A stretch of DNA of 64,000 nucleotides, taken from contig CM048845.1 in NCBI GenBank assembly GCA_026545225.1, forward strand, positions 106,157,033 through 106,221,032, written 5' to 3'. Below are positions 49,968 to 62,841 of this stretch, piece after piece. Source of the stretch: Cornus controversa. Lineage: Eukaryota > Streptophyta > Magnoliopsida > Cornales > Cornaceae. The notes under the pieces are model-generated. The model made no database searches. It saw nothing but the letters and a program-made list of their open reading frames with translations, and was not told the DNA's origin. Numbering within the stretch: position 1 is the first letter of the stretch; the number at the start of each line of letters is the position of its first letter. The translations under genes were made by a program, and so were the position numbers.

Positions 49968-52900
49968 TGTTGGAGAAATCACAAACTGATTCCTTGTTGT
50001 TAGAGAAATCACAAGCTATTTGTGACAATCTCGCTGCCATTAAGAAGCCAGTCCCAGACCTTGATAAGTTGTTCCAGTTTGCTCGTGGTTTGGGTCTGAG
50101 TTATGAGAATTTTCGAATTGCTATGCTCACCAAACCACCTTACCCATCATTTTCTCAGTTTGTTATAGCCCTTCAAGGTTACAAGCAATCACAAACTGCG
50201 AAAAGAGACCCATCATTTTCTCAGTTTGTTCTTGGAACATGCTCAAGCCTTCTTCGGACAGCAAGGTCATGGTCTAGCTTTCGAGGAGGCCATGGACAGT
50301 TCAACTCAAGAGGTAGGGGTTTTACTCCTGCCAGAGGGTACAACGCTCAAAGCAATCAAAACAGCAACCTAAACGTTAGCCAAAACAACAACAACACGCC
50401 CGCCTTGTTAGAGAAATCACAAGTTGATTCTTGATGAACCCAGGTGACATAGGTAGGGTTCAAACTCTCTTTGCCGTTTTCAGTAACCATTGCCGCGGGA
50501 CAGGGAAAAGATCCATTGAGATACCCTTTGAGGTTGTAACCTATTAGGAGTGCATTCTATTGAGCATGCCAAGACAAGAAGTTATTTGGGGTAAGCTTTA
50601 AAGGTGCTTGGGCTGCTCTATTAATGAAGATCAGGGTGGTATTAGAATCGGAGGGTGGTGGAAGAGAACTGATAACAGGGGTTACTCTCAGATGAGTTGA
50701 AGGTGGAGGAGCTATAATCTCGGTCATTGAAAAACTCATTTGAGTATTAATAAGGCTCTGTTACCATATAAAGATTTACACAATGAAGGGTTTTGGAAAA
50801 GCTCAATTGTTTCTATTGCTTTGTATCATATTTATATAGAGATAATTTGATTATGATTACAAAGGAAATAATAACAGAAATAGAAGATAGTAAATATAAA
50901 GAATCAATGCCTAAACTCAAGGAGAGCTGTATAATATTTTTTGTAAACAGAATTAACCAAATAAAGAGAAATTCCAAAGAATTAGCTTGTGATTTCTCTA
51001 AGAACAAGGAATCAGCTTGTGATTTCTTAAATGATGCTCCCAACGTTCTGATGATGCTCCAATTACTGCTAATGTTGCTAACAAGGTAGAATCTCAATCA
51101 CAGAACAACAACAATAAATCTGGCAAGTTTAACAACTCTGGAAATTCCAACAAACAAGGCCATTTTCAGAAGAAAAATCAGAATTCCAACCGTTCCAATG
51201 GCTCCAACAATAAGAATTTTTCAGAAAATTGTTTGCCAATTGTGTGAGCAACAGGGTCATGTCGCTCGCAAGTGCTAGTAACTCTGAGGGGACGTATCAA
51301 CCTCCACCTCAATCTTATCCTAGCTATGGCGGTAGTGGCTCCAATCCACGTGCCTATTTTGCTGGTCAATCGAATGCATCTCATGGTAACTGGTTGGTTG
51401 ACTTCGGTGCATCTCACCATGTCACCGTGGACCTGAATAATCTCTCTCTCCATTTGGATTATGATGATCCTGGTGACATGGTCATAGGCGATGGTAAAAG
51501 GCTTCATATAACTCATATCAGTTCCACAAACCTACCCTCACCTTTTAATTTTTTTTATTGAATGACGTGCTTTGTGTTCCTAGCATGCAAAAGAATCTCA
51601 TTTTTGATTCCAAAATTTTTCACTCTAATAATGCATCTATTACGTTATTACCCTCCTCTATTGTTGTGAAGGATCTTTGCACGGGGGCACCTCTAGTGCA
51701 ATGACGGAATAGAAATGGAATTTATGAGCGGTCGTCTCATGCACCTTCTCAATCCTTCTCGTCATCCACTTCCTCGTCGCCTATTCTCTCCTTCTCTAAT
51801 ATCAAGATCACTCTCCAAGATTGACATAATCGCCTTGGTCACCCCTTTTCGAAAATCTTAGAACATATTGTCTCTTCAAATGTTTTACCTATCTCTTCTG
51901 GTCAAGATTTTCTTTGTAATTCATGCAAGTGTAATAAAGCTCACAAACTTCCATTTCACTTGTCTACACAAAGTAATTCTCCTCTTGAATTGATTTATTC
52001 TGATGTTTGGGGACCTTCCCCCGTTCAATCCATTGATGTTTTTCATTATTATATTATATTTGTTGATCATTTCACCAAATATATTTAGCTATATCCCCCA
52101 TTAAGCAAAAATCTGATGTCGTCTTTGTTAAATTTAAATTGGTGGTTGAATTTTTTTATAATCGACCTATCGTCTTCATTTATTCCGATGGTGGCAGTGA
52201 GTTTCACAAACTCAAACCTTTCTTTGAGTCTAATGGTGTTACTCATCTTCTTACCCCACCATACACTCTGGAACATAATGGCTCCGCTGAAAGACGACAT
52301 CGTCGTGTTGTTGAGACTGAGCTAGCGTTACTTAGTCAAGCCTCTCTTCCTTTGCATTTTTGGTCCTATGTGTTTTTCTACTGCAGTCTATTTAATCAAT
52401 AAAATGCTCACTCCAATTCTTTCCTTCCAGTCACCTTTTCGTAAATTTCATAGAAATCTTCCTAATTACTCCAAACTATGCACCTTTGGATGTCTTTGTT
52501 ACCCATTGCTTAAGCCTTACAATAAGCATAAGTTGGAACCAACGTCAAAACCTTGCATTTTCTTAGGTTACCTTCTGACACAAAGTGCCTTTCGCTGCCT
52601 TGAACCCCATTCTTCATGAGTTTATGTTTTTTGGCATGCTACCTTCGTCTAGAATGTCTTTCCTTATGAGTCTCTTGAGCCAAATCTTCAACGGTTGAAT
52701 CTTAATGATTTGTTCCATTGGTTGTTACCCAATTCTAGTGCCTCTCCTTATTTTGTGGTCCCTCACAATACTTCCTTTTTTTTCCCACAAAATCAGCCAC
52801 CTACTAATTTGGCTGCCACCGAAAATTTGGAAAGTCAATCCCCTTATTCCGCTACCCATTTTGGAAAATCTCCCTCTTCTCCTTCCTCTCAAACTAGTCT

Positions 52901-54925
52901 TGGTTCAATCTCTCCTGAGTCCACTGATCGTGCGTCTCTTTCCATGCATGGCAATGATCACTCATCACCATCCTCTTCTGTCTTATCAGGGGTACCCGAG
53001 CATGATCTCTTTCACGCATTTGAAGAAGTAAGTACTCAAGATAATGCCAGGCTTCCTGACCCTTTTGCACGAGTTACAACTCAATCCCAGAATAATATTT
53101 TCAACTCGATCCCAGAATAATATTTCTAAACACAAGAAAATATTATCTCTGGTTTCAAATATTCCCTCACTTGAAATATCTGAACCCACTGCTGTGTCAC
53201 AAGCCTTAAAAATTCCGAAATGGCGTCAGGCCATGTTTGAGGAGTTCGACGCTCTCCTTCACAACAGGACATGGGAGCTTGTTCCCTCCACCCACGATCA
53301 AAACCTAGTCGGATGCAAATGGGTTTTTTTGTGTAAAACGCGACTATAAGGCCCGCCTTGTCGCTAAGTGCTTTCACTAACGGCCAGGTATCGACTATAA
53401 TGACACCTTCAGTCCGGTAGTCAAACTGACAACGGTCAGAATTGTTCTCTCCATTGCCATCTCTCAGGGTTGGCCTCTCTGACAAATGGACATCAATAAT
53501 GCATTCCTTCATCGTACTTTATCTGAAGAAGTACTTATGTCTCAACCCCCTGGCTTTGTTGATCAAATCAATCCTTCTCATGTGTGCAAGCTCCGTAAAG
53601 CCCTCTACGGTCTCAAGCAAGCCCGTGGGGCGTGGTACACTGAGTTAAAAGGATTTTTGATCTCTTTTGGTTTTGTTAACTTCAAGTTGGATGTCTCTTT
53701 GTTCATCTTCTCTCATGGCAAAACGGTTCTCTACCTGCTTGTGTACGTCGATGACTTGATTCTCACCGGCAACGACACTACCACTGTCAATGATTTTGTA
53801 AGTAAATTGGGGTCTCGTTTTTCAGTCAAGGATCTCGGACCTTTGAATTACTTCCTTGGAGTTGAGGTAATTCCCACTTCCACTGGATTATTTTTATCCC
53901 AACAGAAATATATTCGGGATATCCTGGATTGAACTGACATGTTAGGCGCTAAGGATGTTCACTCTCCACTCTCTACTAGTGCCTCTCTCTCTTTACACGA
54001 TGGTTCCAATCTCTCCGATGTTACTGGATATCGCTGAGCTGTTGGCAGCTTGCAATATCTCTCCCTCACCCGTCCCGATATTGCCTTTGCCGTTAACCGG
54101 CTCTCCCAATTCATGCATAAGCCAACTGAATCACATAGGCAGCTACCAAACGGCCTCTTCGCTACCTGAAATCTACCATTGATTACGGGTTGCATCTCCA
54201 TAAGAACTCTCCTCTTCATCTTCATGCCTTCTCTGATGTGGATTGTGCCGGAAACAGAGACGATCGCATCTCTACTAGTGCCTATATCATCTACCTCGGC
54301 TGCAATCCTATCTCGTGGAGCTCCAAGAAGCAACGGTCAGTTGCCCGCTCTTCTACAAGATTTGTTCTCTTCTCTCAAAGTTGCACATTCCTCCCACTCA
54401 AACTCTGGTAATCTATTGTGATAACATTGGTGCAACCTATCAATTTGCAAACCCGGTGTTTCATTCTCGTATGAAACACATCACCATAGATTTTCTTTTT
54501 GTTCCTGACAATGTCACTAACGGCGAACTATGAATATCTCATGTTTCCACCAAAGACCAACTTGCGGATGCTCTAACGAAACCACTCTCTCGACAACGAC
54601 TTGAGTTTCTTTGTCCCAAACTTGGTGTTGCTCAATGGTCCACCATTTTGCGGGGCCATGTTAGAGAAATCACAAGCTGATTCCTTCTTGTTAGAGACAG
54701 CACAAGCCGATTCTTTGGGATTTCTCTTTATTTGGTTAATTCTGTTTATAGAAAATATTGTACAACTCTCCTTGAGTTTAGGCATTGATTCTTTGTATTT
54801 ACTATTTTCTATTTCTGTTATTATTTCCTTTGTAATCATAGTCAAGTTATCTCTGTATAAATATGATACAAAGCAATGGAAACAATTGAGCCTTTCCAAA
54901 ACCCTTCATTGTGTAAATCTTTATA
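49968..54925 (+). mobile_element. Ty1/Copia retrotransposon with scrambled 5' part, inactive
   Basis: The 3' LTR is 54659-54925 (TGTTAGAGAAATCAC start), preceded by the purine-type tract TTGCGGGGCCA. The 5' end at 49968 has only about 50 bases of LTR fused directly to gag (ICDNLAAIKKPV). ATCTT before 49968 and CTCTT after 54925 resemble a one-mismatch target duplication. In order it has gag (about 50020-51300, with CCHC knuckle CQLCEQQGHVARKC at about 51234-51275) and protease (WLVDFGASHH, DFGA in place of DSGA). Integrase follows (LIYSDVWGPSP, PYTLEHNGSAERRHR), then RT (53486-53932, [10 protein letters not shown]), and RNase H ends in QLADALTKPLS. An inverted fragment interrupts gag at about 50404-51033. 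Multiple frameshifts and stops are present. Confidence 0.9.
50404..51033 (-). mobile_element. Inverted LTR-primer site-gag fragment inside the Copia
   Basis: On the minus strand it runs LTR (51033 to about 50767), a primer site TGGTAACAGAGCC (tRNA-Met type), leader and gag start (MSFSMTEIIAPPP, LKLTPNNFLSWHAQ), then a broken frame with GYLNGSFPCP and YVTWVHQ. These are the pieces missing from the plus-strand 5' end of the surrounding element. Both edges carry the LTR-terminal AGAGAAATCACAAG sequence in opposite orientations. Confidence 0.82.
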
Positions 54926-56091
54926 CTCTTAGCATTAATATCCTCTTGCTTGGGGCTTTCCAGAAAAATAAATACAAAAGTGTGTTTGGGTTTATTTGTT
55001 ATATTTGATCAGTATCTTGTCACTTTTATGCATTGCGATTTTTCGGTAGCTAGGTTCATACCACATGGCCTTGAAGGAATTGCATCACGTGCGTGTTTCT
55101 GTTCTGTGGCTAAGACCTTGCTCTGTATGTTGATGCAATGCCGACATCTAAGACGTTAAGTGATGAAATGAGAACATGGAATATGTAAAACCTATAGAAT
55201 TGTGCACTGAACTGGTCATTTGTTTTTGAAGAAAAATCTAAAGATTGGTAAAAATACTGATGGTGGTAATTCTATGATTTTCAAAAGTCATTTTGGGACA
55301 TGTCATGTCCTGAAATTTTGCAATGTAATACTGACAATAACCTAGAAAGATATAATTATTATAGGAAGACAAAAGGAATGTAATAATTGAAGCCAAACAA
55401 AGTGCATCTCATGAGAAAATTTATTTTAGTCGTAAAGAGGGTGATAACAAGATATACAGGCTTATAATAGAGAAGTTGAATTATGCATCATGTTGATAAA
55501 GATGATTAAAGGATAACGGTTAGAAGTGAAGAGTGAAACGAAGGTGACCACAGAGCTATTAATTGATATTGTCATTTTGGGAGGAGTTATCAATCTTATG
55601 TTCTGGGTGAGAAATTCCTGGTGTACATGGGTGATTTGGGTGCTGTGGGGTTTTCATTTGAAAGTAGGATATAAGTATATAACAAACTAACTTTGGCAAA
55701 ACATTTTGGGAATGGGCTCGATTCAAAATGTAAGATCTAACACTAATTCTTAGCATACAGTTAGTGGAGTTGTTTGGCTGATATATCCAATTCTTCTTTC
55801 ATTTCTAATCTTAGGGGAAAAAATGAAAATGAAGCTCCAATTCAATATGTCATGTTTGACATGGGTAGTTCATTTCGTGGTGGTTTACTTGTCTGAACAT
55901 GAGAGAGAGAGAGAGCATAATGCTTTACTAGGTTAGACCTCACCATGAGTATTTAAGCCTTTAAATTGTTACTCCTCTACACTCGAGGAGATCGTTCCAT
56001 GTAAAACTTCTCCTGTAGATCACTATGAGTAAAAATATGAAGATAATTGTTGATTAAGAGGTTAGTCCTTCACAACTGGCACAGAGTAATA
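54926..56091. other. Intergenic DNA after the Copia
   Basis: AT-rich with no recognised gene or transposon. A GA microsatellite lies at about 55900-55915. Confidence 0.45.
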
Positions 56092-56099
56092 CATGGAAC

Positions 56100-56566
56100 T
56101 AGGGATGGCAATTTGCCTTGCCCCGTTTAAAACCCGTTTACGGAACCGTATAAGGAAACGGGGTGGGGATGGGGTTAGGGAAAATAATCGGCGCTTAAAC
56201 GGGTGGGGACGGGGTAAGACCCTATCCCGACGGGTACCCGCCCCGTTTAAGTATATATATATATTTATACTTATATATATAATATATAAAGGAAATATTA
56301 ATAATATATGAAGGAAATATTAATATTATATATATCATACAACTATACAAGTTTATTATATCAGTAATGGATGACTCAATATTAGCCATTGTGTTGCATG
56401 TACCTAAATGTGTGTTTTTGGTGTTTATGTATCGAAATATTAGATTTATTATTATAAAAATTTTTGCATTAAAAAAAAAAAAAGTATAAACGGGGCGGGG
56501 CGGGGAAAGTTAAACAGTTGTGGGGATGGGGAAGTCAAAACCCGCCCCGCCCCGTTGCCATCCCTA
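56100..56566. mobile_element. hAT MITE of the TAGGGATGGCAA family
   Basis: The termini are TAGGGATGGCAA and TTGCCATCCCTA, a perfect 12-bp inverted repeat. A perfect 8-bp duplication CATGGAAC flanks it (56092-56099 and 56567-56574). The subterminal regions are rich in CCCGTTTA and GGGGCGGGG motifs, and the centre is AT-rich. No transposase is present. Confidence 0.93.
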
Positions 56567-56574
56567 CATGGAAC

Positions 56575-57439
56575 TGAGACGAGCCACAGGCAAAAAGTTT
56601 CAAAATGGTCTACCCAGAATACCTGCTGCACTCTTTTGCCATCAACCGAGCTTTTAATCCCTCAACTGTACTATTGGGATGATATTTATAGCTTAGATCC
56701 TATGGCATCCATAGTCATCCAATTGTTCTTGGAGTTAAGCTGGTAAGATCCCAAGTGTCGCCGTGATGCAATTCTGCATCTCCGTTTATTGTTTGCTTTC
56801 AAGTATGAGAGAATAATGCCTTAAACCTATTATGATGAACAATCATAGAGGACAAGGTTGAAACAAATGAACAAAGAGATAATGATAAATGAGGGAAAAA
56901 AAATTATGTGGTTGATCAAATGTACAAGAGCAACTACCTTTCTTAAATGCAATGGGAAGGTCTTCAGAAGCACGTCGCATATAGAAGTATAGGACATCTA
57001 AGTCAATCAGAAAATGGTTGAGATGCAGGATTAGAATGGTCTTATGTTGGATTTAGCTGTTAGTGATGGGGCATCATAAACTAGTGGTAGTGGAGCAACT
57101 GGTAAAAGAACAACTAAGGACTTCATACACTAGGAGAGAAGAAAACGGCCTACCTAGAAGAAGTGACATTTACACGCAGTAATGATGAGAGTGAATATTT
57201 CGGCATCTATATCCTTTTGGGTTCAAGAATAACCCACAAAGAGAATTATTAGAACGAGGCTAGAACTTGTCAAGACGTGGAGTAAGATCATGAGGAAAGC
57301 AAATAGAACCAAAAATTAAGGGAACCAGATCAAATGAAGGAAGCTATGGGAACATAATTGAATAAGAATCTGACCATTAAGCACTGACCAGGCAGATCAA
57401 TTAAATAGCTTGCAATGAGAGTTGCTTAAATCAACTATA
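56575..57439. other. Intergenic DNA, nothing recognised
   Basis: Only short frames are seen. Purine-rich stretches occur around 56870-57150. No element ends are recognised. Confidence 0.4.
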
Positions 57440-57740
57440 CTCAACAAAGCCTTGTTTTAACTATTTGGAGTCGTTTATTTGGAAACTTGTTTCATCATTC
57501 TTCACCACGGTCATAACTCCAGTTTAACCATAAGTTACATTTCTTACTATCCCAATCCATGTTAATTTTGATCTTTCACTTCTGCTAGCATTACCCTCAG
57601 TGTAAATCATGTCACTCTTCATTATTTGTGCAATTAATGGTTTTCATTGACATAGCCAAACCATCTTAGTGAATTATATCCCATTTTATCTCTATTTGGT
57701 GTTATTTCCATCTTCTCACAAATTTATTCACTTCAAATTT
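57440..57740 (-). mobile_element. LINE reverse-transcriptase 3' relic
   Basis: On the minus strand about 57645-57720 reads CEKMEITPNRDKMGYNSLRW followed by FGYV, matching the conserved end of plant LINE-type RT (normally KM-E-RLRWFGHV). Further along the same strand, QGFVEYS followed by a stop near 57445 fits the usual C-terminal end. The intervening frame is broken. It is a dead fragment. Confidence 0.6.
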
Positions 57741-58668
57741 TGTCTTTTTCTATTTATCAAAAATCTTTTTCAACATTTGCATTTCCACCATGCTCTTTTT
57801 TTTTTTTTTGAATTTGCTGAAGTTACATTCCTATGTATTTTTTAGTCTAGCCTTATCCTTAATTAAGGCAAAAGTTATGAGTTAAATGCTGGTGTCTTAT
57901 ATAAGCTCACATTAATAAAAAATAATTAATATATTATCAATTCCATCATTCAAATCTTTTATCATGTCAATATATCTATTTGTAGCTCTTTTCTTTAATA
58001 AAACCTACTATATTATATCTTTAGGGACCCTATCCTTGTCTTTTCTTCAAATTTATAAAAAACATGTGAAGATCTTCTATCTACATCTTTTCATTGGTCT
58101 TGTAGCAAGTAAATAGCTTTCGTCATTGACCTCCTTGGTGTAAGTCCAAAATGATCTTTTAATCTGCTGTTCCAAGTTTTAGCTGATGTTAATTTCTCCA
58201 TCAAAGTTTCATAGTATGATAGCCTTGAGTTCTTCGTAATAAACTCTGATGGCTATCATTCATTTTCTTCGTTCTAAAAAACCCTAGCGCATGCGTGTGA
58301 GCACACACACACATATCTTCACCAGTGTCTCCACAATTTTTCTTCTCTCATCTCGTCATAGACTTGAGCAGCTATTCAATAGTAGTCTGAATGGATTCCA
58401 TTGAACAAACGTTATTTTTGGATTTATAAAAAAACTAAATTTTGGAATCTATCTGCTGGCATGTTGAGCATCTTCCATGATACAAAGTTCTGAATCTGTT
58501 CCATATTTTGGCATTTCACATTGTAGAAATAAGCTAAATCTTTCTGCTGTTATGCCATGCTGCTCATGCATCTTCCATAATACAAGTGGTGGGCATCTTA
58601 AATAAAATCTCTATAGCCAGCTTTCAGACCAAACTACATTTCTTGCTATTGACATGTGAACCACAGTT
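57741..58668. other. Intergenic DNA, nothing recognised
   Basis: AT-rich, with a T-run at about 57796-57809 and a CA repeat at about 58300. It may include more LINE-derived sequence, but I could not align any. Confidence 0.4.
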
Positions 58669-58673
58669 GGTTT

Positions 58674-60737
58674 TCTTGAGAAACAACCCCCAATCACGAA
58701 CCACCAAATATTACGATGTGATTATAAGTAAACAAGCGTGAAGAAATTTGCAAGAATACACCAAGAATTATATGTGGTTTGGCTAAACAAGCCTATGTCC
58801 ACGGAGAGCCCGATTTCACTATATAGATTGTAACAATATAAGTTGAAGAATTGTATCAAGAGTACACTCAACTCTCAACTCTTATACACCCAATCTCACT
58901 CAAAAGGAAATCACAAATTCTAAACAAGAATTATCTCTCTAAGTGTCCTCTCAATAACAATGAGAGTATTACCTCTACGTAAGAGTTGTCCTCTCAAAAC
59001 AATGAGATTAACCTCTCAAATACAATGAGAGTATTGCCTATTTTCTTCTCACTTATCTCAACCTATAACATAGGTCACTATTTATAGAGCCCAAAACCCA
59101 ATTCCTTGGTGGACAAGGATTACAATTCCTTAGAGCCCTAGACTTGCCTAACAAGTACTTTCTTTCCTTGAGACCAAGACTTGCCTACTAAGAAATTACC
59201 TAATAAGATATAACTCTACAATAGAAACCTAATCACAATAGGAATTTGAGCCAACCTAACAAATCTCCCCCTTGGCAAAATTTTTGACAAGTCTTCAATA
59301 CACGAGACTCATGTCTACAAATCCACAAACGATCCATCGGCCTTTCAAACTCCAGCTACATAACCCGAATCAAGTATGAAACAATACTCCTCTTGATTCA
59401 CACGGCCAATGTATTCACGCAGCTGTATCAAGTCAACACTATCAAATGACTTTGGAAGGGAGCTTCGATGCAACCCTTCTCCAAGTAGGAACTTTCATCT
59501 CACCCACGTCTGTTCGAAAACATGCAACTTGTGTCTTCGATAAATCAAACGAAACACGTGACAAGATCTTGTTACCAATTGCACCTCGTTTCCTATCCAC
59601 AATCGAAGTTTAAATGCCATTGGCACTCCCCACCAGACGATACAAACCTCCACTCTGTTCTCCTCGCATTAATACCATGCAGCCCTTGGTGATCTTCATG
59701 ACTCCCCCTGCAATGGAGCACTTGCAACCCATGGAGTCCAATCGGCTCAAGGAAATTAAATTACACCGCAACTTGGGTGAATCTAAAAACCACTTATGTT
59801 GAGTAAGAGTGTTACCTTTGTAATTGTGAGAACATCCCCAATACAAAGTCGAATAGTGCTAGCACACCTTGACTCTATATCCTGTCAATCATCAATTGAC
59901 ATTTTTTTCGGTTTTCCATCATTCCCTTTCAACGCCCGCGCTAAGCCTTGTTGAACCAGGATGTCCTTTACCCTCCTTTGTCACAGGATGAAGTTAACCT
60001 TACCATCAAATCTCTCCACCTTGTATTGTGTAGCAATATTACCGGCCATGATTGTCACAAATACCCAAAACGAACAACACCCGTATTATGAAGAAAAATT
60101 TAGACAAGACTTTAGTCAAACACCTTCTGTGTACCTTGAAGCTTTGATACCAATTTGTTGAGAAACAACCCCCAATCACGAACCACCAAATATTACGATG
60201 TGATGATAAGTAAACAAGTGCGAAGAAATTTGCAAGAACACACCAAGAATTATACGTGGTTCCTCTAAACAAGCCTATGTCCACGGAGAGTCCGATTTCA
60301 CTATATAGATTGTAACAGTACAAGTTGAAGAATTTTATTAAGAGTACACTCAACCCTTATATACCCAATCTCACTCAAAAGGAAATCACAAATTCTAAAC
60401 AAGAATTCTCTCTCCAAGTGTCCTCTCAATAACAATGAGAGTATTTACCTCTATGCAAGAGTTGCCCTCTCAAAACAATGAGAGTAACCTCTCAAATACA
60501 ATGAGAGTATTGCCTCTTTTCTTCTCACTTATCTCAACCTATAACATAGGTAACTATTTATAGAGCCCAAAACCCATTTCCATGGTGGACAAGGATTACA
60601 ATTCCTTAGGGCCCAAGACTTGCCTAACAAGTACTTTCCTTTCTTGAAACCAAGACTTGCCTACTAAGAAATTACCTAATAAGATATAACTCTACAATAG
60701 AAACCTAATCACAATAGGAAATTGAGCCAACCTAACA
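58674..60737 (-). mobile_element. Copia deletion derivative with complete LTRs and target duplication
   Basis: LTRs lie at 58674-59261 and 60156-60737 (about 585 bp, minus-strand start TGTTAGGTTGG, end TCTCAACA). The 5-bp duplication GGTTT flanks the element (58669-58673 and 60738-60742). On the minus strand the primer site ATTGGTATCAAAGC follows the 5' LTR. Next comes a gag start (ATG 60049, MAGNIATQYKVERFDGKVNF, then a premature TGA), then a jump to a pre-integrase piece (59846-59610). The polypurine tract CCAAGGGGGAGATT lies before the 3' LTR. Integrase, RT and RNase H are absent. It is non-autonomous but has all cis signals. Confidence 0.92.
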
Positions 60738-60742
60738 GGTTT

Positions 60743-62836
60743 CAGTAACTTTCTAACAATTTTCCATAAACAACAATCTATATGAGCCTGTTAAACAAGT
60801 GTTGGAAGCTTGAATTAGAGCATAACCAAAAGTAGTTTTACCTGAGCATCTTGTATTGCTTTTTCCATATTAGAGTTTTTTTCTTGAAGGGAGTAAGAAC
60901 AACTGTAACTTAATTAAAATTTTTTTTCTTTTCTTTTCAATCACTTTACTCGTTGAAACTATGAAAATAGGTTGTTATCCTAATTAAGTACAGGATTTTG
61001 TTTACTGCTTTTTCCATATTAGAGTTTTTGTATTTGCAACATTTCTTCTGTAACTCCTGCTACTGCTATTGTTTTAATGTTGATATGCATTATTAAATCA
61101 CTATTGCATACCACTAATATGTCATTTCTTCAGGTTATCGTCTTTCACTTTTTTATATTCCGTAAGCTTTTGAGTTTGAACAAATTTTGAATGTTCAATA
61201 AATCATGAGTAGGTTGTACTTTCTGAGATGTATATGATAGAGTTTTTAGGTGTTGCAAAAATATTGACTATTTGATATTGCAATAATACTGACTATTTGA
61301 TATTGCAATAATACTGACTATTTTACTCAAATGTACTGTCTATGTAAAATTTTATTTTATGGAAAATAGACGAACAAATACTTAAGAAAAGGGAAAGGAT
61401 CCAAGTGCTAAGGACAATAGAATTGCACCTTGAACAAGGCAACTGCACAAGTAATAATGAAATCAACATCCCATTTGGGGAGATGCATACTTATAACTGC
61501 TATTTGGGCTTTTAAATTCCGTATTCTTAGTACATTATTCTTTTGGGTTAATGGGAGTATTTGTAAATTCGTGGAGGGTATCTTGTTTTTTGTGGATAGT
61601 TTGAGAACATATGGGGTGAGTGCCTTTTTATATAATGTTTACTTATCCATAAAACAAAAAAAATTATAATAATGAAATCAACATGACAAATTTATTACTT
61701 CGCAGGCAATTAGGGAGAGAGAGTTTTATTATATGATAATGTACGTGAAATACCTATATATAAAATAAGGGGATACTGAATAAATAATTGCAGTGTCAAA
61801 TTAAATATTAAGTCTTTATCCATTTTACTTTAAAGAAAAGAAAGGTCATTTTCATAATTTTGCATTGTCACTAACTGTAATCTAATGCCAAGGCCTTGAT
61901 TGTGACTTTCTGAAAGATAAGGGGGTGGTTTGACTTGAACTTTAGTTCCGGGTTCGTGAGGTTTTTTTTGCAATTTACTAGCAGATTTTCACCATTGAAT
62001 CTCATTGTTCATGTTTTGGAGCATAATTTTACTTTTTCAGCATCTGTACGGTTTTTTATTTTCTGATAAGTTCAGCATCTGTACGATTTCTTAGCAGCAT
62101 TGAAATGCTTTCCCCTAAATGGCCAAACAAAAATTTCTTGCATTCTTGCTCAGACAAACATATGAACATCATGTTGTCAAATGATGTTTTCCATTATTTA
62201 TCACTATGTTCAGCATTTTAGTACTATCTGCTTTTTAGTCAGCCAAACATAATATTCCTTTGCATTATTAGATATTTTTCAGACTCTGAATAATGGTAAT
62301 TCCATTAGCAATGGCCACTAGCTACAATGGGGAAAAAAAAATGGATCCCCTTGTAGTGTCATCAAAGTAGATGCTGCAAGCAGCTCTCTGTGTAATCATG
62401 GTCCATCCATATTTGGCTCTATGAGGTACAGGAGAGTGATAAATACTGGTTAAAGCCCTTTTTTATACTTTTAAGGGGAATGTATGGAAGAAGGGAAGAC
62501 TTGTATGTAGGGCTTAAACATGATGAAGAAGAGAAGAAGGGAAGAGGAGTTTTTTTTTACTATTTCTCTGTGTTTTGTGAAGATAAAGTGGAGGAATTTT
62601 TAAAAAGGAATTCTTTCGAAAAGAAGAGAATGAAGTAAAGAAGAGAAGACAGGAGAAGAGGAACTGTTTTACCTTGGTTGTTTGAGCAGAGAGTGGATAG
62701 ATCATTTAAAACTTCTCTCTTTTTTGTTTCTCTTATCATCTATGAAACCCAACATAATTTTTGGTACCTTTACTGAGGGTTTCATCCAAAACATCTCTCC
62801 ATTTATTTAGAGAAGTCCTCTGGATTCCTTCGTTGT
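60743..62836. other. Intergenic DNA with a 25-bp tandem repeat
   Basis: No gene is recognised. At about 61254-61325 three copies of a 25-bp unit (GACTATTTGATATTGCAATA) occur with period 25. The rest is AT-rich. The 62530-62660 stretch is purine-rich (GAAGAGAAGA motifs). Confidence 0.45.
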
Positions 62837-62841
62837 CTTTC

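Noticed and set aside
49826-50434. 202-codon frame as a host gene after MWFE
   Set aside because: It starts in the MWFE 3' flank and runs through an LTR fragment into Copia gag; the residues from ICDNLAAIKKP on are gag.
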